From NCBI GenBank assembly GCA_036280655.1, contig DASUQI010000066.1:1-37380 (forward strand): a stretch of 37,380 nt of DNA. Direction: 5' to 3'. Position 1 is the stretch's first letter; every line of letters starts with the position of its first letter. The notes below the pieces were generated by a model, which had not been told where the DNA came from, did not search any database, and saw nothing but the letters and a program-made list of their open reading frames with translations. Origin of the DNA: DASSJM01 sp036280655 (GTDB lineage: Bacteria > Actinomycetota > UBA4738 > HRBIN12). A program made the position numbers and the translations under genes. This document shows, in pieces, positions 22,311 through 30,006 of the stretch.

Positions 22311-23798
22311 GTGTCGGTGAACCTCGAGCGCGAGGCGAAGCTCCAGGTGCCCGTCGGGTTCCGGCTGCCCGACCTGGGAGGCGACGGGCTCGAGGCCGTG
22401 GCACGGCCGGCCGAACGGCTCGTCACGACGTACGTGGACACCCCCGACCTCCGGATCGCGCGCTGGGGGAGCAGCCTCCGCCATCGCAAGGGTGAGGGGT
22501 GGACGGTGAAGCTCCCCGCGGCCGGCGAGGGCGGGTCGCTGCTCTCGCGGAAGGAGCACGTGTTCGACGGCGAGGACCCCCGCAAGCTCCCGGTGGCGGC
22601 GGCCGACCTCGTCCGGGCGTTCGTCCGGGCGGCGGAGCTCGCGCCGGTGGCGCGTCTGCAGACCAAGCGCACCGCGGTCGAGCTGAAGGACGAGCTCGGA
22701 CGTTCGGTCGCGCAGGTCACCGACGACGAGGTCTCGGTGATGGACGGGCGCAGGGTGGGTGCGCGCTTCCGCGAGGTCGAGGTCGAGCTCGATCCCGGGA
22801 CGCCCGCCGACGTCGCCGAGGCGCTCGTCGCGCGTCTCCGCGAGGCCGGTGCCGGAGACGTCGAGAACGTCTCCAAGCTGCGGCGCGCCCTCGGGCCCCC
22901 CGCCGAGGAGGGACCGGATGTCGTGATCGACGAGCTCGAGGGGGACGTGACCGTCGTACGCGTCGTTCGACGGGCGCTCGCCGCGTCCGCCGTTCGTCTG
23001 ATCGTGCACGACCCTGGGGTCCGCGTCGGGGACGATCCCGAGGACGTCCACCAGGCGCGGGTCGCGACGCGCCGCCTCCGATCGGATCTGCGGACCTTCC
23101 GGGACGTCGTCGACGCCGAATGGGCCGGGCCGCTCCGGGACGAGCTCAAGTGGCTGGGAGCGGCGCTCGGGGACGTCCGCGACGCCGAGGTGCTCCGAGA
23201 CCGGCTGCGATCTCGCGCTTCCCGGCTCCCCGACGCCGATCAGTTCGAAGCCGACGCCCTGGTCGATGGCCTGGACGCGAGGAGGGTCGAGACGCGAGAC
23301 GCGCTGCTCGGATCGATGCGCGAGCCGCGCTACGTGGAACTGCTGGATTCGATCGTCGACGCGGCGCACGACCCCCGGGTATTGGACGAGGCGGCCTCGT
23401 CCCCCGCCCGCGAGCTGTTGGCCCCCGTCCTCGAGCGACCCTGGAAGCACCTCGAGACCGCGATCGAGCACGTGGTCTCGGATCCGACGGACGAAGCGCT
23501 GCACGCGGCCCGGATCCGGGCGAAGCGGGTCCGGTACGCGGCCGAGGCGGTCGCGCCCGTGTTCGGGAAGACGGCCGGCAAGTTCGCCGAGGCGGCGGCC
23601 GATCTCCAGGACGTGCTCGGCGAGCACCAGGACGCGGTGGTCGCCGGCGCCTGGTTGCGCGAGGCCAGGACCGGGGAGCATGCGTTCGTGGCAGGAGCGT
23701 TGGCCGGGTTCGAGACGCAGGCCGCACGCGAAGCGCGCGACGAGTGGCCCGAGGCATGGAAGGCGCTGTCCCGCAAGAAGCTACGCTTCTGGACGTGA
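22311..23798 (+). CDS. CYTH-CHAD domain protein (polyphosphate-binding or triphosphatase)
   Basis: 495 residues from GTG 22311. The CYTH domain (about 1-200) opens with the metal-binding ExExK motif LEREAKL, then TTYVDTPDLRIARWG and LQTKRTAV, typical of triphosphate-binding tunnels. The CHAD domain (about 220-490) has conserved basic His/Arg/Lys motifs such as VHQARVATRRLRSDLRTFR, GALGDVRD-type helix ends and HAARIRAKRVRYAAE. CHAD proteins bind polyphosphate; CYTH enzymes hydrolyse tripolyphosphate or ATP. Located directly after ppk1, it could guide or remodel polyphosphate granules (inference). GTG 22317 is an alternative start. The stop overlaps the next GTG start by 4 nt. Confidence 0.92.
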   Translation: MSVNLEREAKLQVPVGFRLPDLGGDGLEAVARPAERLVTTYVDTPDLRIARWGSSLRHRKGEGWTVKLPAAGEGGSLLSRKEHVFDGEDPRKLPVAAADLVRAFVRAAELAPVARLQTKRTAVELKDELGRSVAQVTDDEVSVMDGRRVGARFREVEVELDPGTPADVAEALVARLREAGAGDVENVSKLRRALGPPAEEGPDVVIDELEGDVTVVRVVRRALAASAVRLIVHDPGVRVGDDPEDVHQARVATRRLRSDLRTFRDVVDAEWAGPLRDELKWLGAALGDVRDAEVLRDRLRSRASRLPDADQFEADALVDGLDARRVETRDALLGSMREPRYVELLDSIVDAAHDPRVLDEAASSPARELLAPVLERPWKHLETAIEHVVSDPTDEALHAARIRAKRVRYAAEAVAPVFGKTAGKFAEAAADLQDVLGEHQDAVVAGAWLREARTGEHAFVAGALAGFETQAAREARDEWPEAWKALSRKKLRFWT

Positions 23799-24661
23799 GC
23801 GATCTCGTTCGCGCGGCCGGCGGCATCGTGTTCCGCTCGGACGCGAACGGACGCGAGGTGGCGCTCGTGCACCGCCCCCGCTACGACGACTGGACCTTCC
23901 CGAAGGGCAAGCTGATCGACGGCGAGGACGACGAGACGGCCGCGCTCCGCGAGGTGGAGGAGGAGACCGGCCTTCGTTGCCGGATCGGGCGGCACGTCGG
24001 CGCCGTCACGTACCTCGACTCCCGGGGTCGTCCGAAAGTGGTCCGCTTCTTCGAGATGCTGCCCGACGGCGGGGCCTTCGCCCCGACCGACGAGGTCGAT
24101 GCCCTGCGATGGGTGCCGGTCGACGAGGCCGGCGAGGCCCTGTCCTACGGGCACGATCGCCGCCTGCTCCGGCGGGCGCTGTCGATGGTGCCGGCCTCCG
24201 TCGTGTACGTGGTCCGGCACGGCAAGGCGGGCAGACGCGAGGGATGGGAGGGGCCGGACGAGGAGCGGCCGCTCACGAGGCGGGGCCGCCGCCAGGCGCG
24301 CCGGCTCGTCGAGTGGTTCCGGGGCCTCGAGGTCGATCGCATCCTCTCGAGCCCGTTCGTGCGGTGCGTCCAGACGGTCGAACCGCTCGCCGAGGCCCGC
24401 GGACTCGACGTCGAGGCGACGGGCGAGCTCGCCGAGCGCACCGACCTCGACGAGGCGCTCGCCCTCCTCGGCTCGCTCGACCACCGGCCGACCGTGATCT
24501 GCGGTCACGGCGCCGAGATCCGGGAGCTCGTCGACCGGCTCGAGTCCTCCGGCGCGACCGTGGAGGGCGACCGCGGCATCGCGAAGGGGTCGGTGTGGGT
24601 GCTCGAGCGCGAGGACGGAGCCTTCGTGTCGGCGCGCTACCTCCCCGCGCCCCGCGCGTAG
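23795..24661 (+). CDS. Nudix hydrolase fused to histidine phosphatase (MutT1-like)
   Basis: 288 residues. The N-terminal half (about 1-135) has a perfect Nudix box: GKLIDGE, then REVEEETGL. The C-terminal half (about 140-288) is a histidine phosphatase with VYVVRHGKAGRR and the second His in VICGHGAEI. Mycobacterial MutT1 has the same order and degrades oxidised or dinucleoside polyphosphates, and its gene also adjoins ppk1. The GTG start overlaps the CHAD stop by 4 nt and follows a TACGCT box by 7 nt, so it may also have its own leaderless transcript. Confidence 0.92.
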   Translation: MSDLVRAAGGIVFRSDANGREVALVHRPRYDDWTFPKGKLIDGEDDETAALREVEEETGLRCRIGRHVGAVTYLDSRGRPKVVRFFEMLPDGGAFAPTDEVDALRWVPVDEAGEALSYGHDRRLLRRALSMVPASVVYVVRHGKAGRREGWEGPDEERPLTRRGRRQARRLVEWFRGLEVDRILSSPFVRCVQTVEPLAEARGLDVEATGELAERTDLDEALALLGSLDHRPTVICGHGAEIRELVDRLESSGATVEGDRGIAKGSVWVLEREDGAFVSARYLPAPRA

Positions 24662-24668
24662 CGATCGG

Positions 24669-25463
24669 TCAGCGACCGCGGTCCCAGGTCCAGCTCGCGA
24701 GGTGCGCCACCGGCTCGAACCCGATCCGACGGTAGATGCGTTCGGCCGGCCGGCCGGGCTCGGCCAGGAGGAGGGTCGAGGCCCCGCCGGCCGCGGCCGC
24801 CTCGGAGACCGCTCGGCGCGTGAGCGCCTCGGCGTACCCCCGCCGCCTGGCCTCGGGGAACGTGACGACGTGGTCGAGGAATGCGGCGTCCCCGACCACG
24901 AGGAGCGAGGCGAACGCCACGGGTCCGCCGCCCTCCCCCCGCACGACGAACCACCGTCGTCCGTGCGGGATCAGCGTCTCGCGCTCGAGGGCCTGAAGCT
25001 GATCCAGCGTGTCGGGGTCCTCGACGTCGAACAGGCGCACGGACTCGGCGTGCGCGATCCAGAAGGCATCGTCGAACCGCGCGATCTCCTCCGTCGGGAC
25101 GTCCGGCCCCGCGCCCTGGGGATCGGTGTGCCCGGAGCGACGGACCATGACCAGATCCCAGACGAGCCGGGCGCCCGCGGTACCGGCCTCGGCGAGCAGG
25201 TCCGTCTGCTCCTCGGGATGGAACACCACGACGTGCGTCCGCGGGTCGGCGCCGGCGGTGCCGAGCCCGACAGCGATCTCGGCGAGCGGGACCGGCGAGC
25301 GCGCCTCGACCCGGGCGTAGTTGGCCTCGTGGATCGCCGGGTAGCGCCGGTCCGAGACGACGGCTCCCCACCACGCGGGCTCGGCGCGCTCGAACGCCGC
25401 GTCGTGCGCGCGCCAGAGCTCGAGCAGCGCTTCGAGCTCGGGGACGGGCTCAAGCGCGGCCAT
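24669..25463 (-). CDS. GNAT-family N-acetyltransferase
   Basis: 264 residues. The C-terminal third shows the acetyl-CoA fold: VAFASLLVVGDAAFLDHV, then VTFPEARRRGYAEALTRRAV as the pyrophosphate-binding segment, and a final ERIYRRIGFEPV strand. The N-terminal part (about 1-160) is a divergent GNAT-like domain with WDLVMVRRSGHTD. Substrate unknown. The gene is convergent with the Nudix gene (7 nt between ends) and divergent from corA across only 49 nt. No clean ribosome site stands before ATG 25463. Confidence 0.85.
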   Translation of the reverse strand: MAALEPVPELEALLELWRAHDAAFERAEPAWWGAVVSDRRYPAIHEANYARVEARSPVPLAEIAVGLGTAGADPRTHVVVFHPEEQTDLLAEAGTAGARLVWDLVMVRRSGHTDPQGAGPDVPTEEIARFDDAFWIAHAESVRLFDVEDPDTLDQLQALERETLIPHGRRWFVVRGEGGGPVAFASLLVVGDAAFLDHVVTFPEARRRGYAEALTRRAVSEAAAAGGASTLLLAEPGRPAERIYRRIGFEPVAHLASWTWDRGR

Positions 25464-25499
25464 CGGGCAATCGTGGCAGGTCCTCCTCGGCGGCTGCGT

Positions 25500-25505
25500 T
25501 AGGCT
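25500..25505 (+). promoter_or_regulatory. -10 box TAGGCT of corA
   Basis: TAGGCT ends 7 nt before the corA GTG. With no SD before the GTG, a leaderless mRNA is likely. The promoter of the divergent GNAT gene must lie within the same 49 nt. Confidence 0.45.
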
Positions 25506-25512
25506 CGCCGCC

Positions 25513-26502
25513 GTGATCACGTGCCGCCTGTATCGGGAGGGCGCGCTGCAGGATGAGGCGCCGTTCGACCCCGAGGTCGTCGCGGGGGCACGGGACGCCA
25601 AGGAGCGCGTCTGGGTCGACGTGGTGGACCCCACGGACGAGGAGCTTGGCGCCCTCCAGGACACGTTCTCGCTGCACGAGCTCGCGGTCGAGGACAGCGC
25701 CAAGTGGGGGCAGCGCGCGAAGGTCGACTTCTATCCCGAGCACCTGTTCCTCGTCGTCCACGCGCTCAGCCTGGATCAGGCGAACGAGATCGTGGACCGC
25801 GAGATGCACCTGTTCGCCGGCGCCGGCTTCTTCGTCATCACGATCCGGCGGGAGCCGCGGTTCGAGTTCGGGGACGTCGCGGCCCGGCTGGCGGGCACGG
25901 CGCACCTCGTGGACGAGGGGATCGGCAACCTCCTCTATCTCCTGATCGACGAGATCGTGGACGGCTACCTCGACGTGATCGATCGCTTCGAGGACCTGAC
26001 GGACGACATCGAGGATGCGCTGTCTCGGGAGGACGGGCCCGTCGACGAGGAGGAGGCGTCGCGGGACCTCGCGCGCCGAATGTTCCTGTTGCGCCAGCAG
26101 GTCGTTCGGTTCCGGCGGTTGGCGGCGCCGATGCGCGAGACCGTCGACCTGCTTCTCGAGACGCCGCAGATCGCGATCCCCCCGCTCGTCCCCTACTACC
26201 GCGACGTCCTCGACCACGTGATCCGCGCGCTCGAGCTCCTGGACAACGTCCGCGACGTGCTCACGTCGGCTCGCGAGCTGCAGATCGCGGAGCAGGCGAA
26301 CCGGATGAACGTTGTGGTCAAGAAGCTGTCTGCGTGGGCGGCGATCATCCTGATTCCGACGCTGATCGCCGGGATCTACGGCATGAACTTCCGTCACATG
26401 CCGGAGCTCGACTGGAGGTTCGGGTACCCGTTCGCGATCGGGCTGATGGGGGTCTCGTCGTTCGTGTTGTACCGCTCGTTCCACAAACGCGGCTGGCTCT
26501 GA
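25513..26502 (+). CDS. corA: CorA family magnesium/cobalt transporter
   Basis: 329 residues. A long cytoplasmic alpha/beta and helical domain (about 1-265) is followed by two membrane helices near the C-terminus. The signature loop YGMNF lies between them, after AIILIPTLIAGI. The C-terminus ends in basic residues (SFHKRGWL) as usual. It should import Mg2+ as a pentamer. It starts with GTG. Mg2+ is the counter-ion of polyphosphate, so its place near the ppk1 cluster fits. A strong terminator follows 7 nt after the stop. Confidence 0.94.
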   Translation: MITCRLYREGALQDEAPFDPEVVAGARDAKERVWVDVVDPTDEELGALQDTFSLHELAVEDSAKWGQRAKVDFYPEHLFLVVHALSLDQANEIVDREMHLFAGAGFFVITIRREPRFEFGDVAARLAGTAHLVDEGIGNLLYLLIDEIVDGYLDVIDRFEDLTDDIEDALSREDGPVDEEEASRDLARRMFLLRQQVVRFRRLAAPMRETVDLLLETPQIAIPPLVPYYRDVLDHVIRALELLDNVRDVLTSARELQIAEQANRMNVVVKKLSAWAAIILIPTLIAGIYGMNFRHMPELDWRFGYPFAIGLMGVSSFVLYRSFHKRGWL

Positions 26503-26509
26503 AGGGGAG

Positions 26510-26541
26510 CGAGGGCCGGGCGCCGTCGGCGCCCGGCCTCG
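26510..26541 (+). terminator. Intrinsic terminator between corA and the convergent lysozyme-fold gene
   Basis: A 14-bp GC stem (26510-26524 with 26528-26541, one bulged G) closes on a 3-nt loop and is followed by TTTCGTTCTC. It can serve corA and perhaps the convergent gene ending at 26553. Confidence 0.75.
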
Positions 26542-26552
26542 TTTCGTTCTCA

Positions 26553-26990
26553 TCAGCCGCAGCCGGCCCACGCGTTCCAGGAGCGCAGGGCCTTGGCCAT
26601 CCGCACCGACACGATGATGCTCGCGCGTCCGTTGAACACCGACCGGTCCGGCACGCCGTACGCGTCCGCCCGGCCCGGCCAGTACCGCGTGGCATGCTGG
26701 AACAGGCCGGCGTAGCCGTTGGGGTTGTACGCGCGCGGGCTGAGATCCGATTCGCACCGCGCGACCGCGAGCGCCTTCGCGGGGCCCCCGGGGGTGTCCC
26801 ACCGGTTCGCCGCGCATCGGATCAGCTGCTTGATGTGCCAGCGCCCCTCCTGCCAGTCGTAGTCGCAGACCCAAGGGGGCACTTCGTGCGCCTCGGTGGC
26901 CGGCGCCGGGGAGGCCGGGGCCAGCGCCACGAGCGAGGCGCCTGTGAGCGCCGCGACGAGGGCGCGGCGCGCGATGTGTCGTCCGATCAT
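26553..26990 (-). CDS. Secreted lysozyme-fold (transglycosylase/Rpf-like) protein
   Basis: 145 residues with an N-terminal signal sequence (RHIARRALVAALTGA, cleavage near the APA around residue 30). The mature domain has the transglycosylase pattern ARCESDLSPRAYNPNGY and AGLFQHATRYWPGR, with Glu80 as the probable catalytic acid. Cysteines 42, 59 and 79 and one in the C-terminal AGCG may form disulfides. It likely cuts peptidoglycan outside the cell, similar to SLT or resuscitation-promoting-factor domains. No wall-anchor or LysM domain is present. ATG 26990 overlaps the end of a possible short upstream frame. Confidence 0.85.
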   Translation of the reverse strand: MIGRHIARRALVAALTGASLVALAPASPAPATEAHEVPPWVCDYDWQEGRWHIKQLIRCAANRWDTPGGPAKALAVARCESDLSPRAYNPNGYAGLFQHATRYWPGRADAYGVPDRSVFNGRASIIVSVRMAKALRSWNAWAGCG

Positions 26991-27115
26991 GCGTGACGTT
27001 CACCCTCGCGGCGGACGTGGCTGGCTGCCAGGTCCTGCCGGGCCTCGTGCGGGCGTGCCGAGACCGGCCCGCGGCAGGTCGTGGGTGCGTACCTCACCTC
27101 CTCGTGGTTGGACAC
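26987..27115 (-). CDS. Possible 42-residue upstream ORF coupled to the lysozyme-fold gene
   Basis: A short frame starts at GTG 27115 and stops as ATGA over the next start codon. Its codons are strongly G/C-ending, like real genes here. The product is very charged (SNHEEVRYAPTTCRG at the N-terminus) and has no recognised family. There is no ribosome site at a proper distance, so it may be chance or a regulatory leader peptide. Confidence 0.25.
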   Translation of the reverse strand: MSNHEEVRYAPTTCRGPVSARPHEARQDLAASHVRREGERHA

Positions 27116-27324
27116 TCCGGATGACCTGCACCGCACCGTTAGCCACCGGGTCCCGGCCCCCTGACACCGCGCGCGCCGAGCACTCCACCGGGCGTGGAGG
27201 AAGACACGTGAGGGGGTGGGGGGATGGACCGAAGGGGTCCGGTGCGTCGCGACGACCCTAGCAGTGGGGTCCGACAAACCGGTGACCCCGGGTCAGGCCC
27301 GCGTCTGCGGGTACGATGAGAGGC
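26991..27324. other. 334-nt divergent region between the lysozyme-fold gene and ispH
   Basis: Apart from the possible 42-residue frame and the ispH -10 box, no gene or RNA could be named. On the minus strand GCAGGTC and GACCTGC can pair around about 40 nt, and a GGCTAAC stretch recalls the 3' end of a ydaO riboswitch, but the purine-rich cores of that riboswitch are missing. Confidence 0.3.
27312..27317 (+). promoter_or_regulatory. -10 box TACGAT of ispH
   Basis: TACGAT ends 7 nt before GTG 27325 and overlaps the upstream ATG 27316, which supports the GTG as the real start on a leaderless mRNA. Confidence 0.5.
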
Positions 27325-28245
27325 GTGCCTGCCAAGGTCCTGCTCGCGGCCCCACGGGGCTACTGTGCCGGCGTGGAACGCGCCGTCGAGGCGGTCGAGC
27401 GAGCCCTGCAGACCCACGGCGCACCGGTCTATGTGCGCAAGCAGATCGTCCACAACCTGCACGTCGTCCGCGACCTGGAGGCCAAGGGCGCGGTCTTCGT
27501 CGACGAGGAGACCGAGGTGCCGGAGGGCGGCGTCGTGGTCCTGTCGGCGCACGGGGTCGCGCCCGAGGTGTACACGAACGCCGAGCGCCGGAGCCTCACG
27601 GTGCTCGACGCGACGTGTCCGCTCGTCACGAAGGTGCATCTGGAGGCGAGACGGTTCGCCGATCGCGGCAACACGATCGTCCTGATCGGTCACGCCGGGC
27701 ACGAGGAGGTCGTCGGAACGACCGGGCAGGCGCCGGCGCGGACGATCCTCGTCCAGGACCTCCGGGAGGCCCGCGAGCTCGAGATCCCGGACACCGACGG
27801 GCTCTCCTACCTCACACAGACCACGCTCTCGGTCGACGAGACCAACGAGATCGTGGCGGTCCTGCGCGAACGCTTCCCCCACATCCAGGGGCCGCCTCGC
27901 GAGGACATCTGCTACGCGACCCAGAACCGCCAGGACGCGATCAAGGAGGTCGCCCGTCGTTCGGACGTCGTCCTCGTGATCGGCTCGGACAACTCGTCGA
28001 ACTCGAACCGCCTCGCGGAGGTGGCGCAGGAGCTCGGGACGCCCGCCTACCTGGTCGACGACGAGACGGAGGTCGACCCGGCGTGGATCGACGGCGCCGG
28101 GGTGGTCGGCGTGACGAGCGGCGCGTCGGCGCCCGAGCGGCTCGTCGACGGGATGCTCGACTGGCTCGCGGGGCAGGGCGCGACCGAGGTCGAGGAGCTG
28201 CGCCTCACCGAGGAGCGGCTGCGCTTCTCGGACGTCCGCGTCTAG
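27325..28245 (+). CDS. ispH: 4-hydroxy-3-methylbut-2-enyl diphosphate reductase (IspH/LytB)
   Basis: Last step of the MEP isoprenoid pathway, giving IPP and DMAPP with an iron-sulfur cluster. 306 residues. Cluster cysteines appear in PRGYCAGVERA (Cys14), DATCPLVTKVH and EDICYATQNRQDAI. His residues occur in VHNLHVV and GHAGHEEVVGT, and the substrate loop is DNSSNSNRL. GTG 27325 is chosen because a -10 box covers the alternative ATG 27316. The gene stands alone, divergent from the lysozyme-fold gene and convergent with the RAM-domain gene, 12 nt apart. Confidence 0.96.
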   Translation: MPAKVLLAAPRGYCAGVERAVEAVERALQTHGAPVYVRKQIVHNLHVVRDLEAKGAVFVDEETEVPEGGVVVLSAHGVAPEVYTNAERRSLTVLDATCPLVTKVHLEARRFADRGNTIVLIGHAGHEEVVGTTGQAPARTILVQDLREARELEIPDTDGLSYLTQTTLSVDETNEIVAVLRERFPHIQGPPREDICYATQNRQDAIKEVARRSDVVLVIGSDNSSNSNRLAEVAQELGTPAYLVDDETEVDPAWIDGAGVVGVTSGASAPERLVDGMLDWLAGQGATEVEELRLTEERLRFSDVRV

Positions 28246-28257
28246 CCCGCGTCCCGG

Positions 28258-28813
28258 CTAGCTCCACGCCGAGAACTGGTCCCGGTCGTCCTCCGGTTCG
28301 AGCTCGGGGACGGCCACGAGCGTCCGCGTCGCGGCGATCCCCTCGAGCGACCGGAGGTCGCCCACGATCACCCGGGCCGCCTGCTCCCACGCGTACGGCA
28401 CCTCGACGATGAGGTCGTACTCGCCGGCGATCAGCGCGACGGCGGCGACGTCCTCGAGCTCTCCGATCGCGTCGACCACGTGCGCGGCGGCCCCAGCCGC
28501 CGCTCGAACGTGGACGAAGCACGCCTCGCCGCGACGCTGCAACGGCACCGGCCGACGGAGCCCGCCGCCGGCGATCCCGAGGACGTCGCCCGGCACGACG
28601 GGGGCGGTCACCGTGCGGAGGACGCCGTCGATCCGGTGGACGTCTCGGGCCACGGCCTCCGCGATCGCGTTCAGGCTCGGCGTGCATCGCCGCGAGGACG
28701 TCCCAGTCGCCGATCACCGCGACGGCGGCGCGGACGCCCCTCGCGTTCTCGGGCTGCACGACGACGTCCTCGACGGCTCCCGGCCGCACCCGGAGGTAGA
28801 GGAACGCGTCCAC
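28258..28813 (-). pseudogene. Two-RAM-domain (Lrp/AsnC ligand-binding type) gene with single-base frameshift
   Basis: Translation from GTG 28813 gives a RAM-like start (DAFLYLRVRPGAVEDVVVQ) that reads as far as GDWDVLAAMHA, then falls into arginine-rich nonsense. From about 28677 down the shifted frame continues the same domain (LNAIAEAVARDVHRIDGV) and a second RAM domain (ACFVHVRAAAGAAAHV, then ALIAGEYDLIVEVPY), to TAG 28258. Removing one G of the GG at 28674-28675 on the plus strand restores a single 184-residue protein with the junction AELNAIAEAV. It lacks any HTH, so it is a stand-alone effector sensor. It starts 2 nt after the PhoU/RCK gene, in one operon with it and the MgtE-like transporter. 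Whether the shift is a real mutation, programmed, or a sequence error cannot be told here. Confidence 0.8.
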
Positions 28814-28815
28814 GG

Positions 28816-30006
28816 TCAGCCCGCCGTCGCGGCCGGAACGCGGCAGAGCGCCTCGAGCTCCTCCGCGCCCTCCTCGGGGCCGACCGCGATCGCCCGGTCG
28901 CCGGCCCGCAGGATGAACGGCCCGCGGGGTCGGTAGATCCATCGCGCGCCGCGCTGGACGGCGAGCACGAACATCCCGGTCTCGGTCTCGAGCCGAAGGT
29001 CCTTCAGGCTCCGGCCGTCGGCGGGCGTGCCGGCGTCCACGACGGTCTCGAAGCTCGTCTCCTCGGTCTCCTCGAGCGCGAGCTGGACGACGGGATGGAG
29101 CGGCTCGCCCTGCTCGACGTACCAGGTCATGTCGCGCGCGGCGTCGGACATCGACTCGCTCGCGTTCGCCAGGCGCAGCAGCCCCCGGAGCTCGTCCGGG
29201 TTCCTCGCCTCCGGCGCCGCGCGCAGCACCCACGACTCGAGCTCGTCCTGCAGGATGTCGCTCCGCGCCTCGAGCGCCGATACCTCCGCCGCGAGCGCGC
29301 GGTTGTTGAACAGGATCGAGGAGTACGCGAGCCCGACGGCCGCCTCCGAGAGGTCCTTCAGCTCGACGAGGAGGTCGACCGCGCGGTCGAGCTCGGAGAG
29401 CGGCGGCCCCTCCTCCTCCGCGGGTCCGGGGACGCCCGGGGCCCCTGCGAGCTCGCGGAGCAGCACGACGCCTTCCTCGGGCCCGCGGACGAGCAGCACG
29501 TCGTCCTCGGAGATCACGTCGTCAGGGCCGGGGTCGAACTGCCATTCGATGCCGCTGCGGATCGCCATGACCCACATGCCGGTCTCGGTGGGGAGCGAGA
29601 GGTCCCGCAGCGACCGGCCGATCACCGCCGCGCCGCTCCGAACCTTCACGCGCGCCGTCATCTCGTCGGCGTGCCGTAGGTCGCGACGCACTGCGTCGGG
29701 GATCCCGAGCCGCGCCTCGATCACGCGCGCGATGTCGGACGCAGCCTCGCCCACCTTCTCGACCGCGTCCGCGATCCAGAGCACGCCGGCCATGCCCTCC
29801 GCGTCCTCCGGGCTCCTCGCCGCGAGCATCGCGACCTCCCGGAGGCGGCGCAGATGCCCGTTCATCCGCTCGTCCAGGCGCTCGACCTCGCGGGCGAGCT
29901 TCTCGTCGTTGAAGAACACGGCCGCGTATGCGAGGTCGACCATGAGCTCGGAGGCGTCCTTCAGCTCGACGAGCAGGTCCTTGACGCTCTTCGGTTGGTC
30001 ATCCAT
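28816..30006 (-). CDS. Tandem PhoU-like/RCK-C (TrkA-C) regulatory protein
   Basis: 396 residues in two like halves. Each has a PhoU-like helical domain (about 1-105 and 210-310; VKDLLVELKDASELMVDLAY and LLVELKDLSEAAVGLAYSS match each other) followed by an RCK-C ligand-binding domain (about 110-195 and 312-392; GRSLRDLSLPTETGMWVMAI and GRSLKDLRLETETGMFVLAV). RCK-C domains bind small ligands such as ions or nucleotides and gate transporters. Its start overlaps the end of the MgtE-like gene by 8 nt, so it most likely controls that transporter. No membrane helix is visible. Confidence 0.9.
   Translation of the reverse strand: MDDQPKSVKDLLVELKDASELMVDLAYAAVFFNDEKLAREVERLDERMNGHLRRLREVAMLAARSPEDAEGMAGVLWIADAVEKVGEAASDIARVIEARLGIPDAVRRDLRHADEMTARVKVRSGAAVIGRSLRDLSLPTETGMWVMAIRSGIEWQFDPGPDDVISEDDVLLVRGPEEGVVLLRELAGAPGVPGPAEEEGPPLSELDRAVDLLVELKDLSEAAVGLAYSSILFNNRALAAEVSALEARSDILQDELESWVLRAAPEARNPDELRGLLRLANASESMSDAARDMTWYVEQGEPLHPVVQLALEETEETSFETVVDAGTPADGRSLKDLRLETETGMFVLAVQRGARWIYRPRGPFILRAGDRAIAVGPEEGAEELEALCRVPAATAG

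Noticed and set aside
27000..27260. ydaO (c-di-AMP) riboswitch before the lysozyme-fold gene
   Set aside because: A GGCTAAC stretch and a GGGTGAA near the start recall it, but the purine-rich cores and their order are missing.
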